This document shows, piece after piece, positions 1-8,382 of a stretch of 22,966 nucleotides of DNA (its first letter is position 1; each line of letters begins with the position of its first letter). The notes beneath the pieces are model-generated. The model had not been told where the DNA came from, searched no databases, and was given only the letters and a program-made list of their open reading frames with translations. The stretch comes from DASYYE01 sp035946955 (GTDB lineage Bacteria > Actinomycetota > Actinomycetes > Streptosporangiales > Streptosporangiaceae). A program made the translations under genes and the position numbers. Location of the stretch: positions 1-22,966 of the forward strand of contig DASYYE010000121.1 of assembly GCA_035946955.1 (NCBI GenBank). The letters run 5' to 3'.

Positions 1-2427
1 GAATCACCCCAGGTCAGCATGGTCGTGACGTACCGGCCGACGGACGTCGGACACGACTCCCTGCTACGCCTCCTCCCATCGCGGCTGCGACCGGGCATCC
101 GGTTCGAGAGGATCACGCTCCAGCCGCTGAGCAAGGCGGAAACGGCCAGGCTTATGTCATCCATGCTGGATGACCAGCCTATTGGCGCAGACTTTGCGAC
201 TTTCCTGCACTCTCATACTGATGGGATCCCGTTCGCCGTCGAAGAGACGCTGCGCCTGATGCGGGACAGGGCGGACATAGTCTGCCTTGATGGAGAGTGG
301 AAACAGCGGGAACGCAGCGCCATCAATGTGCCACCGACCGTCAGAGACGCCATCCTTGAGCACGTACAGCGGCTAAGTACTACCGCCCAGTCACTGCTTC
401 ACATTGTGGCGGTGCTCGGATCGGGGGAAGGTGAAGACATACTGGCAACGATCTCAGACCTGCCCCTGGAAGACACTCGCACCGGCCTTCGTCAATGTCT
501 AGAGTCTGGATTGCTTCGCGAAGAGTCCAGTGGGCGGCTGGCGTTCCGGCATGCACTTGCTTCCCGTGCAGTTTACGAGTCGATCCCAGGCGTCGAGCGC
601 CGGAGACTGCACCAGCGGGCGGGACTGGCGCTAGAGAATGCTGTGCCACACGATCCCGGTAAGCTGACTCGACATTTCCGCGAGAGTAACGATCATGCAA
701 GATGGGCACAATACGCAGAACAGGCGGCCCATCTAGCGCTGGCGTCTGGCGACGAGATGGCTGCAACCTTTCTGCTCTACGACGTAGTAGTCAATGCAGA
801 CCTGCCAGCGAACCTCGTAGTTCACCTCGTGAACCCCATCTCCTTTTCCGCGTTCCCCAATGACAGTTACTTTCGAAACATAGCCCGGGCACTTGACTCC
901 GCACTGGAGGCAGGCCCACTAGGGGTGGCCGAGAAAGCACTCGCCCGGTACCAGCTCGGGCGGATGTTTGTGGCGCTGGATGACTACTCCTCAGCCCAGG
1001 AACAGTTCATCATGGCAGTTCCGGGCCTTGAACCTAGCTCCGAGGAATCCGTCCGCGCCATGAGCCTGCTCGGATGGCCACGGGGAACGGTTCTTGACCG
1101 GGCAGCCCATCTGAGCTGGCTTGACCGGGCAGCCGAGCAGATGGGCCCTTCAATAAGATCAGTCTATGACCTCACCAGTGCCGTGAATATCATCACCGCC
1201 CGACTCATGCTAGGCGATGAGGCCGGCTGGGAACTCCTGGGAAGGCTGCCAGAGCCTTCCTCTGCGCGCGAAGAGCTGCAAAAAATGCGTGCCGAGTGGA
1301 ACGCAGGCGACATGGCCATGCGCTGGGGACGGTATGCCAAGGCCCGGGAGCAACTCACCAGGGCACGCCAAAGGTCGGTAAAACACGGGCGCACCAGGCA
1401 AGAGAACGAAATTACCGTGAGCTTGGCCCACCTGGACTGGTCCACCGGAAAATGGGACGGTCTCGCCGAACGGCTCGAGAACCTTGCCCACAGCGACCTC
1501 GACCAGGGGGGTATGAGTGAGCTGCTTTGCATCACCGGCCTACTCGATTTTGCCCAAGGTGCCGCCACGAAGGCAGAGCCGCGCCTGCTGGAATCATTCC
1601 GTCAGTCCCAGAGCTTTGGGAACATGGAAAATGCGGTGGAACCAGCCGCAGCACTGGCTCGGATCTATCTCGCCAATGACAGGGTCAATGATGCCATTGA
1701 ACTGACCTTGGAAGGTATGGATTCCATCACTTTGAAAGGTCTCTGGATATACGCCACGGATATCGTTCCTGTGAGGGCTGCTGCGCTAGCTGCCATCCGT
1801 GAACACAAGGAACTGAACACCCTCGTCATGTCATTCGCCGAAAGCCTCGCGGACCGGGGAGCTCCAGCAGCACATGCGGCATTGAAAGTCACCGAAGGCA
1901 TTCTTGCTGAGGCACAGGGGCGCTACCCTCACGCCGCTGGTCTGTTCGCTGAAGCCAGCCAGGCATGGCAGGCACTTCCGCGGCCCTATGACGCTCTGCT
2001 GGCCCAGGAGCGCGAAAGTGTGTGTCTCCTGGCTGCCGGGCAGGATGACGCTGCCAAGACCAAGCTGGCGTCAACGTTTGAGAGCCTTTACCGGCTCGGC
2101 GCACGTGGTGACGCGAGCCGTCTGAAGAAGACACTGCGCAACTGGGGTGTGGCAGCCCGCTGGCCCGGCCGCGGAGGCAGGCCGAGCTATGGAAACCAGT
2201 TGTCACCCCGTGAGGCCGACGTGGTGCGTTTGCTGATCGATGGCCGCACCAACCGGCAGATCGCCGACGTGCTGGTGCTCTCCACGCAGACAGTCGCCAG
2301 CCATCTGCACTCTGCCATGCGCAAGCTTGGGGTTTCGTCCCGTACCGCGCTGGCCGTCCGCGCATCGGAACTTGGCATGGCCGAGCCTGCCTCGACACCT
2401 GGCACTCACAACGAAGCGGACACATGA
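1..2427 (+). CDS. LAL-type LuxR family transcriptional regulator (5' partial)
   Basis: This is a large ATP-binding LuxR-family regulator cut by the left window edge. The frame is open from base 1 and reads into a TYRP motif typical of the end of the AAA/STAND ATPase core, so the ATG at 19 is internal and the Walker A and B regions lie outside. The middle of about 600 residues is alpha-helical and TPR-like, as expected for the sensory/oligomerisation part of LAL (MalT-like) proteins. The C-terminus is a clear LuxR HTH (LSPREADVVRLL, then TNRQIADVL, TVASHLHSAMRKLG), encoded at about 2198-2385. It should bind promoter DNA once ATP or a ligand is sensed. It converges with the secreted operon on the opposite strand, with only 19 bases between the two stop codons, and I see no strong terminator there. 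Whether it controls that operon is unknown. Confidence 0.9.
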   Translation, partial: ESPQVSMVVTYRPTDVGHDSLLRLLPSRLRPGIRFERITLQPLSKAETARLMSSMLDDQPIGADFATFLHSHTDGIPFAVEETLRLMRDRADIVCLDGEWKQRERSAINVPPTVRDAILEHVQRLSTTAQSLLHIVAVLGSGEGEDILATISDLPLEDTRTGLRQCLESGLLREESSGRLAFRHALASRAVYESIPGVERRRLHQRAGLALENAVPHDPGKLTRHFRESNDHARWAQYAEQAAHLALASGDEMAATFLLYDVVVNADLPANLVVHLVNPISFSAFPNDSYFRNIARALDSALEAGPLGVAEKALARYQLGRMFVALDDYSSAQEQFIMAVPGLEPSSEESVRAMSLLGWPRGTVLDRAAHLSWLDRAAEQMGPSIRSVYDLTSAVNIITARLMLGDEAGWELLGRLPEPSSAREELQKMRAEWNAGDMAMRWGRYAKAREQLTRARQRSVKHGRTRQENEITVSLAHLDWSTGKWDGLAERLENLAHSDLDQGGMSELLCITGLLDFAQGAATKAEPRLLESFRQSQSFGNMENAVEPAAALARIYLANDRVNDAIELTLEGMDSITLKGLWIYATDIVPVRAAALAAIREHKELNTLVMSFAESLADRGAPAAHAALKVTEGILAEAQGRYPHAAGLFAEASQAWQALPRPYDALLAQERESVCLLAAGQDDAAKTKLASTFESLYRLGARGDASRLKKTLRNWGVAARWPGRGGRPSYGNQLSPREADVVRLLIDGRTNRQIADVLVLSTQTVASHLHSAMRKLGVSSRTALAVRASELGMAEPASTPGTHNEADT

Positions 2428-2446
2428 TGCGTTCCGCTGCCACCAC

Positions 2447-3649
2447 TCACGACTTGCCGCAGCTCAGATGAGCGAGCTGTAGTTCACCGGTCATCGTCGC
2501 GAAGTTGTACGTCTGGCCGACAGCCCAGACGTCATCCGGCCCACTGCCGCCCATGCCGTAATAGCCGTATTGCAGGCCGTACTCCTTGGGACCAGGAACC
2601 GGCTGAGCCGACCAGGTCTTGCCGTCCCAGTGCAGAAAGCTCGCCTGAACCCCATTGCTGCTGACCGCCCAGACGTCATGCGGTCCGGCGGCGTATACAC
2701 CATCGACGCCGGCATAGCGCAGGTGCGGCACGCCGCGCGCAACATTCCAGGTCACGCCGTTCCAGTGCTCGACCAGGGCACCGACGGGTCCCCGTGGCCC
2801 CAGCTCAGCCTGGCCCCCCGCCACCCAGACATCGCGCGGCCCCGCAGCGCTGATCGCATACAGACTTGATGCGCCGTGGCCTTTCGGGACAGGGATAACG
2901 TTCCACCGGGCGCCGTCCCAGTGCTCAACCAGAGGGATCGCCCCATCTGGGCTGACACCCTGCGAGCCGACCGCCCAGATATCTCGAGCTGAGACCATGG
3001 CGAGCCCGACGAGCGCCGAAACCCGCTGCGCAGCCGGGTTGGCGACGGTGACCCATTGGGTGCCATTCCAGTGCTCGATCAGGGCACCGCTTGGGCGATT
3101 GCCCGCCTGGAAGGATTCGCCCACGGCCCATGCACTGATGGGAGAGACGGCCACCACCCGGCTCACCCGGAGCCAGTCCGTCGCGGGCCGGGGGGACACC
3201 GCAGGTGGCACGATCATCCAGCGCCCGCCATGCCAGCGAGCCAGGGTGTTACCAGTCACGGCGCTGCCCAGCACCCAGCCGTCTGAAGAGGAATCAAAGG
3301 ATTCGTCGCTGACGGTCGTCCCCACCGCTTCGGTGAGATCATCGTGAGGCAAGGGTGCAAACTTACTGACTGAGCTGCCATCCCAGTGCAACACGTCAGG
3401 GTTTGGATTTCCGGCTGTCATCGTCTTGGGACTGACCACCAGAAACATGTCGCCGCGGGAGAGGACGTCGGGCAGGCCAACGCGGATGGTGTTGTCAAGC
3501 CCGTCGATGGGCACAGCCGGTTTGCGGACGAGCCTCCACGTCGGCGTACACGCCTTCGCTTGGACAAGGCTGGCCCCGCTTACTTCACCCGCCATGCTTG
3601 TCGCGAGCAGTGCGATCGCCGCGACCGCTGCCATTGTCGTGCTGCGCAT
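2447..3649 (-). CDS. Secreted beta-propeller-like repeat protein
   Basis: This is an exported 400-residue protein of unknown function. The chosen ATG at 3649 follows an AGGAG box by a few bases and starts a signal peptide (MRSTTMAAVAAIALLATS, cleavage near residue 26). The open frame extends upstream to 3916, but that part overlaps the peptidase gene. The mature part has about six repeats spaced roughly 50 residues apart. Each has a W-x-x-G-like strand (DGWVLG 123, SAWAVG 172, DIWAVG 223, DVWVAG 273, DVWAVS 325, DVWAVG 373) and an HW[ND]G-type turn (88, 139, 193, 243, 295, 340). This pattern fits a Kelch/sialidase-like beta-propeller. It is the last gene of a three-gene operon, only 7 bases after the S53 peptidase stop. 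No catalytic residues or cell-wall sorting signal are visible. A binding or scaffold role is inferred from the fold only. Confidence 0.82.
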   Translation of the reverse strand: MRSTTMAAVAAIALLATSMAGEVSGASLVQAKACTPTWRLVRKPAVPIDGLDNTIRVGLPDVLSRGDMFLVVSPKTMTAGNPNPDVLHWDGSSVSKFAPLPHDDLTEAVGTTVSDESFDSSSDGWVLGSAVTGNTLARWHGGRWMIVPPAVSPRPATDWLRVSRVVAVSPISAWAVGESFQAGNRPSGALIEHWNGTQWVTVANPAAQRVSALVGLAMVSARDIWAVGSQGVSPDGAIPLVEHWDGARWNVIPVPKGHGASSLYAISAAGPRDVWVAGGQAELGPRGPVGALVEHWNGVTWNVARGVPHLRYAGVDGVYAAGPHDVWAVSSNGVQASFLHWDGKTWSAQPVPGPKEYGLQYGYYGMGGSGPDDVWAVGQTYNFATMTGELQLAHLSCGKS

Positions 3650-3656
3650 GGTTCTC

Positions 3657-4901
3657 CTAGAAAGCGCCGACGCCATCGGGGGTGCCCCATCCGGTGGGGC
3701 CGTCGTAGCCCTTGCCAGCACGGCACAGGTAGCCGCCGCCGCAGAACCCATTGGACCCGGCGGTGACGTCGAACAGATCGCCGTGGTGTGCATACAGGTA
3801 AGGCCCGGGGGTGATCGAGGAAGCGTTGTGTGCCAGCGCGAAAACGCCAGCGACCAGGGGAGAGGCGACGCTGGTGCCACCGACGTCATCCCAGCCGGTG
3901 TAGTTATAGCTGTCATAGACGTTTACCGGCGTAGCCGGGTCGGCCACGGCTGCCACGTCGGCGACGGTCCGCATGCCACACAATGGGTCGTGTTGCCAGG
4001 AAGGCTTGGCGACGTACGCCGAGCATCCCGAGCCTGACCCGGTCCACGCAGTTTCCGACCAGCCACGCTTGCTGGTGGAACGGTAGAGGGTGGTACCGCC
4101 GACCGCGACCACAGTGGCGTAGGCAGCGGGAACGGCGGCCACTCCGAACCCGGAGTCCCCGGACGCTGCGGTAATGACAACGCCTGGATGGTCGTAGTGG
4201 CGGGCAAAGACTGTATAGCCTTGGGCTTCGGGAGCCTCGTAGCTGTTGGAGATCACGTTCGCACCGAGCCTGACAGCCGTGTCTGCTGCGGCACCGAGGT
4301 TCCGCAACGCGTTGTTACGGGCCTCAACTAGCAGGATGGCGCAGTGTGGGCAGACTGCGGAGGCCATGTCTAGGTCAAGGGACTCCTCAAGCGCCCATCC
4401 CTGGTCCGGCCGGGGATAACTGCCTTGCTGGCCTTGCTGGTTGACCTTGCGCAGGCATCCGGTGGCCACCGTGCACGGTGGCAGATGGTTGGCCTTCCGG
4501 TAGACCGTCAGATCGGCGGTCGCATTGGGGTCGTCGTACGCGTCCACGAGCGCAATGGTCTGGTGCTCACTGGTCGTCACGGACGGCAGCCGGTAAGCCG
4601 CCTGAAGGTCGGCGGCTGTGTACGGATGCAAGCCACTGGCGGCCGCACTGGCCCCAGACAGTGGGTGCCCGCTCGGGTCCGTGTCCTCGATCGCCAAGCA
4701 TTGTGCGTATCCCGGCGACGGCGTTCCGGAGCACGCACCCCGGAAAACGACCCAGCCTGGGGCTGAGTCTGCCACTGGGGCAGGCGAGGCTGACGCCGGG
4801 CTGCCCGCTGCCGCGCCGAGACTCACTGCCAGGACTGCCACCGCGAATCCAACGGCCGACCCGCGACGGGCTCTCGCGCCAGCGGGGGGGTGATCTGGCA
4901 T
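3657..4901 (-). CDS. Secreted S53 family (sedolisin) serine-carboxyl peptidase
   Basis: This is an exported endopeptidase of the sedolisin family, which generally works at acidic pH. The start at 4901 is supported by a GGAAGGGAG ribosome site 5 bases upstream; the open frame extends to 5093 but that part overlaps the preceding gene. In the 414-residue protein a hydrophobic signal segment spans about residues 15-37. The catalytic domain begins at YTAADLQAAY (94-103). The expected residues are present: the Glu/Asp pair E172 and D176, the oxyanion Asp D249 in ASGDSGFG, and the nucleophile S344 in GGTSVASP. The C-terminal DVTAGSNG...GPTGWGTPDG part matches the calcium-binding end of the family. 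Only about 55 residues lie between signal peptide and catalytic domain, much shorter than the large prodomain of classical sedolisins. It follows the subtilase-like gene by 17 bases, so the two should be co-expressed. Confidence 0.93.
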   Translation of the reverse strand: MPDHPPAGARARRGSAVGFAVAVLAVSLGAAAGSPASASPAPVADSAPGWVVFRGACSGTPSPGYAQCLAIEDTDPSGHPLSGASAAASGLHPYTAADLQAAYRLPSVTTSEHQTIALVDAYDDPNATADLTVYRKANHLPPCTVATGCLRKVNQQGQQGSYPRPDQGWALEESLDLDMASAVCPHCAILLVEARNNALRNLGAAADTAVRLGANVISNSYEAPEAQGYTVFARHYDHPGVVITAASGDSGFGVAAVPAAYATVVAVGGTTLYRSTSKRGWSETAWTGSGSGCSAYVAKPSWQHDPLCGMRTVADVAAVADPATPVNVYDSYNYTGWDDVGGTSVASPLVAGVFALAHNASSITPGPYLYAHHGDLFDVTAGSNGFCGGGYLCRAGKGYDGPTGWGTPDGVGAF

Positions 4902-4918
4902 GGATGGCTCCCTTCCTG

Positions 4919-7468
4919 TTAACCAATGAGGCCGTAGGCGCGGATGGTCGTCTGGGTCACGCTGTTCCCGGCACCATCGCGGGCTGTTACCCGCAGTGAC
5001 ACGAATCCACTGCTGTGGCTGAGCGGTGGCTGGCTGATTATGAGGGCGAACCGGTCGGGCCCGGTGCTCGTAGCCGACCGCGGCGCAGTCCATGTCTTCC
5101 CATCATCGAAAGACGCTGACACGGTCGCCGTCACCCTGCGGGGGGCCGGCTCATTCTCCTGATGCGCGACCGTGAAGGCGACGCGGAACGGGGATCCAGC
5201 CCTTGCCTCGCCGTGAATGTTCAGAGCCAGGTTGTAACGGACGAACAGCAACTGCAGGAACGAGCACGACCGGGTGGCATCGGGGGCGCACTGCTCGGTG
5301 GCAGGCAGGCGAGCGGTGCGGTCACTGGGAACGGACCGGAATGTCCAGTCGGTCGTGCTGGCCGCAGGCTGGGCCTGGGGGATCGGCTGGGTCCAAACGA
5401 GCCGGTAGACCGCGGCCTGCGGCAACATCGGCAAGTCCACGCCGTACGGCTCCAGCTGGCCTCCCGGGATACCCGAAGAACTCAGCGCCAGCGTGCCATT
5501 GCGGTAGAAACGCAACCCGGACATGAGTCCTGTAGGCGGCCCCGGGAGGCCGTTATTGGAGAAATGGGAGGGGTCTGAATCGCCGAATGGCAGCAGGTAG
5601 AGGAATGCATTGTCATCCTGGCGGCAGGCGGGGCAGACCGACGTCGTCATCGGGTAGTTCCATGGCCCTGATGAGGTGACGCTCGTGAAGTTGGAAAACG
5701 AGTACCCGCTTGGCGCAACTTCAGATGGGACCAGGGGGGCCTTGTTCCAGGTTTGGGTGAGGTGCTCACCCGGCCGGATGGTGAGCGGTGTTGCCATCCT
5801 GTAAGCTGCCGCGCAACCGTAGGCACTATAGGTGAAGACCACCCAGCGATCTAGCCGGGGCTCACTTGCGAACCAGTACTCGGTATGGCTTCCCAGCGGA
5901 AATACATCGCCTCCGACATCGGGCGAGATTTGTAGGGTGTGGTTGACCAATACATGATAGATAAGGGGGACCATGTACCATGGACCATTCCCGCAAGATT
6001 GCCACGGGCTGCCGTACGATTTCTGATCGACGGCAGTCAGTTGGGAGCGGGGAACCAAATAGCTCTGAGCGGGGATGTTGCCCATGTGCGCGAAGTCAAG
6101 GTAGTACCTCGGGGTTGGTGCTCCGGAATTGCTCTGCGCGGTGTACAGCACGCTCGTCGCATCAAAGTACAGGGCACCTTCGGCGACCGAAGGGGTCGGC
6201 ACGACAAACAATTGCCCGGCACCCGGCACACCCGGAAGGCGCTGCAGACCGAGTTCGGCACCAGTACCGTTAACACTGCCACCGCGGACGCTGGTGCGGA
6301 TCAGGTCGATGGAATCAGCCCGCTGGGATATGGCTACATGGGGTGAGATCGTCGGATCGTAGGGCTTCGCGGCGCGGGCATCCAAGGTGGCCGAAAGGTT
6401 GGACCGTACCGGGACGTGCAGTTTGGCCATCAGCGTCGCGTCCCATCCATGGCCTGAGGACTGCGGCGTAATGATGTCGGCCATGATGCTGTAAGTGCCT
6501 TCAGGGACGCTGAACGCCATCGGTTTCAGATGGCAGCCCGTTGGGCCGCAGCCCCGGACGCCAGGTGCCGGAAACGCTCCGTTCACAAAGTAGGTCAACC
6601 GCGCGTCTTCGACGTTCTGTACCCAGACGATGGCGGCACCGAGCCCTCCGATCCTGTTGAAGAAATGGAGCGTGAGGGTGTGGAAGTGAAGGCCCTGACC
6701 GGCTCGTGTCATCATCGGAGGGGCCGGCAGCGGCGCTGGGAGCGGCGGCGCGCCAGGCGGCGGCGCTAGGGCGATGTACTTGACCCCGCGCAGCGGGGAC
6801 ACCGCAGCCGACGTACCCCCGCGTACTTGCCACTGCTCTGCCAGCAACCGTCCCAACCGCGCCGCGTTGTCTGGGAAGACATTGGCCATCGCAATGGGTC
6901 CAGGCCGGGAGGGGACGTCAACACCGGGGAGGTCGGCCCGCGCGGATGCACTTGTGTAGGTGATCTCGACTGGCGTGGGCGCGCTCGCGCCTAGCCCGGC
7001 CCTGGCGAGATAGCTGACGTCGAACAACCGCGGATCCAGAGTTGCGCCGAGGAATGGCACCGCTTCCGCAGGGACGACGTACTGGTCTCCGCTGTAGGTG
7101 AACCGCACGAAAGTCGAAGCCGGGGCCTTCCCTGACTCGTCGGAGAGCGGCATGACGGCCCCGCCGGCAGTTGACATACCGACCTGGACCTGTTCACCTG
7201 TCACCAGCGTGACCGTCGTGGTCAACTGCGGCCTCGACGTCGACGCGGGCGAGCCTGGGGCGGAGGGGCCGGGGATTGCCGGGCTGACGCCTACGCGGAG
7301 TGGGCCACCTGCGGTGCTGCCTGGCGACCCGGCCTCGGCGGCGGCGCTGCCGGGCCCTGACAGCGTCAGGCCGATCAGGGCGGCGGCTCCGCTGAGGACG
7401 GCCCCCGCACGCTGCGCTCGCAGCCGTGTCAGCAGACTGAGCCCAGCAGCTCTTCCCGTTCCCGTCAT
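4919..7468 (-). CDS. Secreted S8 subtilase-like protein lacking a catalytic domain
   Basis: This exported 849-residue protein heads the secreted operon. I chose the ATG at 7468 because a GGGGAG box precedes it by 6 bases; another ATG 21 bases upstream is in frame. A signal peptide ends near residue 45. Residues about 84-158 (VTLVTGEQVQV, YVVPAEAVPFL, LFDVSYL) resemble the N-terminal propeptide of large actinobacterial S8 subtilases. RGVKYIALAP (227-236) matches the usual propeptide end, but it leads straight into a Pro-rich linker (237-251) and then a region (HTLTLHFFNR, FSVPEGTYS) like the C-terminal domain of the same proteases. I find no Asp-Thr-Gly, His-Gly-Thr or Gly-Thr-Ser-Met-Ala catalytic blocks in order, so it is probably not a peptidase. 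The end (SFDDGKTW, then GNSVTQTTIRAYGLIG) looks like an Ig-like beta domain. A partner role for the S53 enzyme encoded next is inferred. Confidence 0.85.
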   Translation of the reverse strand: MTGTGRAAGLSLLTRLRAQRAGAVLSGAAALIGLTLSGPGSAAAEAGSPGSTAGGPLRVGVSPAIPGPSAPGSPASTSRPQLTTTVTLVTGEQVQVGMSTAGGAVMPLSDESGKAPASTFVRFTYSGDQYVVPAEAVPFLGATLDPRLFDVSYLARAGLGASAPTPVEITYTSASARADLPGVDVPSRPGPIAMANVFPDNAARLGRLLAEQWQVRGGTSAAVSPLRGVKYIALAPPPGAPPLPAPLPAPPMMTRAGQGLHFHTLTLHFFNRIGGLGAAIVWVQNVEDARLTYFVNGAFPAPGVRGCGPTGCHLKPMAFSVPEGTYSIMADIITPQSSGHGWDATLMAKLHVPVRSNLSATLDARAAKPYDPTISPHVAISQRADSIDLIRTSVRGGSVNGTGAELGLQRLPGVPGAGQLFVVPTPSVAEGALYFDATSVLYTAQSNSGAPTPRYYLDFAHMGNIPAQSYLVPRSQLTAVDQKSYGSPWQSCGNGPWYMVPLIYHVLVNHTLQISPDVGGDVFPLGSHTEYWFASEPRLDRWVVFTYSAYGCAAAYRMATPLTIRPGEHLTQTWNKAPLVPSEVAPSGYSFSNFTSVTSSGPWNYPMTTSVCPACRQDDNAFLYLLPFGDSDPSHFSNNGLPGPPTGLMSGLRFYRNGTLALSSSGIPGGQLEPYGVDLPMLPQAAVYRLVWTQPIPQAQPAASTTDWTFRSVPSDRTARLPATEQCAPDATRSCSFLQLLFVRYNLALNIHGEARAGSPFRVAFTVAHQENEPAPRRVTATVSASFDDGKTWTAPRSATSTGPDRFALIISQPPLSHSSGFVSLRVTARDGAGNSVTQTTIRAYGLIG

Positions 7469-7490
7469 GTCACACTCCCCAGGGGTCATG
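7454..7490 (-). promoter_or_regulatory. Start region of the secreted operon with strong ribosome site
   Basis: On the minus strand a GGGGAG sequence lies 6 bases before the ATG at 7468, while the in-frame ATG at 7489 has no comparable site. This decides the start of the subtilase-like gene. I could not pick out a convincing -35/-10 pair further upstream. Confidence 0.5.
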
Positions 7491-7564
7491 AGGCGCGCCT
7501 CATTCTCCGGCTGTCGCGTCGCGGGTGACCATCAGTCAGATGATGGATTTAACTGACACCCATA

Positions 7565-7624
7565 TCAGCGCTGTGCTTGACCGGTTTGTCGGCCGCAGCA
7601 CCCAGATGCGTCGTTGTCTCGCAT
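7565..7624 (-). other. Possible short leader ORF (19 codons) upstream of the secreted operon
   Basis: An ATG at 7624 follows an AAAGGAG box at good spacing and opens a 19-codon frame beginning MRDNDASGCCGRQ and ending with TGA at 7565-7567. It sits about 100 bases upstream of the first operon gene on the same strand. It could be a translated leader, or the broken start of a lost gene left with its ribosome site: the following gene debris (7675-7830) suggests rearrangement here. No known peptide family is recognised. Confidence 0.3.
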
Positions 7625-7674
7625 GGTTCGCTCCTTTCTCTTCTCTGCTGCTGCCCGCACGCAGCGGCGGTCAG

Positions 7675-7830
7675 CTACTTGATCAGCCCGTAGGCTCGGA
7701 TGACCTGCTGGGCCACGGAGTTGCCGTTGCCCAGCGCCCTGCTCAAGATCACTAATTTGATGGTGAGGGCTCTGGCTGGAGGCACCGGCGGCCGGACAGG
7801 CGGGGTGGCCAGGACGAAGGAAGCAGTATC
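7675..7830 (-). pseudogene. C-terminal remnant of a second subtilase-like secreted protein
   Basis: Read on the minus strand in the frame ending at the TAG at 7675-7677, the translation finishes GNGNSVAQQVIRAYGLIK. The intact 849-residue protein downstream ends GAGNSVTQTTIRAYGLIG, so 12 of the last 16 residues match and both stop at the same place. Weaker similarity (ASFVLATPP, then ALTIKLVI against FVSLRVT) extends roughly to 7830. There is no start or upstream domain in this frame, and it overlaps the end of the LuxR-type ORF in a different frame. This is best read as the tail of a deleted paralogue, left by duplication and recombination. The upstream boundary is approximate. Confidence 0.65.
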
Positions 7831-8186
7831 CCGGCGACGAACGCGCGGGCGACCAGTTCAGGAGCGTTGGTCACCGCTGCCCGGTCCCGCATGACCCGGA
7901 TGTGGCCGACCACCGTCGTCTCGGCGATGAAGAGCTGCTCGGCCGCCTGCTGGGCGGTCATCCCTCTGGCAAGGAGCTCCAAGACCTCCGCTTGGCGGAG
8001 CGTCAAGTCGTTGCCCCCGCAGTAACGGCATGGACGCTGGGCACCTTGCGCAACTTGTGGCTGCAAGCGAGGTGCTCTGCCTCGTGGGTCGTTGTGACCC
8101 GTGGTCCTTGACATGCCACGATTCTGTGGCCGGACAGTCAGCCGCCACCATTGGGTAAGTGATGGATCTATCTCATCGAGTGACAC
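7752..8186 (-). CDS. Short LuxR-type HTH protein, probably a truncated gene
   Basis: The frame encodes a LuxR-family helix-turn-helix: LTLRQAEVLELLARG, TAQQAAEQL, TTVVGHIRVMRDR, then PELVARAFVAGIL. A CRYCGG pair lies just before it. No receiver or sensor domain precedes it. The start is uncertain: GTG at 8186 or ATG at 8114, neither with a clear ribosome site. The last 25 or so residues after GILLP read through the nucleotides of the neighbouring secreted-protein remnant in another frame, so the natural C-terminus may have been lost in a fusion. If expressed it could bind DNA as a small regulator. It may equally be a pseudogene. Confidence 0.5.
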   Translation of the reverse strand: MSLDEIDPSLTQWWRLTVRPQNRGMSRTTGHNDPRGRAPRLQPQVAQGAQRPCRYCGGNDLTLRQAEVLELLARGMTAQQAAEQLFIAETTVVGHIRVMRDRAAVTNAPELVARAFVAGILLPSSWPPRLSGRRCLQPEPSPSN

Positions 8187-8382
8187 GTTGGCAGGTAGAC
8201 GAGGTGATGGAACAAACAGGCTCAGGCCTGCTCAACGTCACATGCTGCGGCACCCGTCCAACGACTTCGTCTGCCGCCCAGACGTGCCACAGCCTCAAGG
8301 TCGGCGACCGTGGACGACTCGTTCACTTGTCAGAGGCCCGGTCGGCCCCTGTGCGATGCCCCGACCGCAGGACCGAGCATGG

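Noticed and set aside
3650..3916. Upstream extension of the beta-propeller gene
   Set aside because: It overlaps the S53 coding sequence in another frame; the ATG at 3649 has a ribosome site and a signal peptide.
6805..6818. GGTSAA sequence in the subtilase-like protein, resembling a catalytic Ser motif
   Set aside because: It lies at about residues 217-222, before the propeptide end and without the Asp, His or Glu partners or the following Pro in place, so it is taken as chance.
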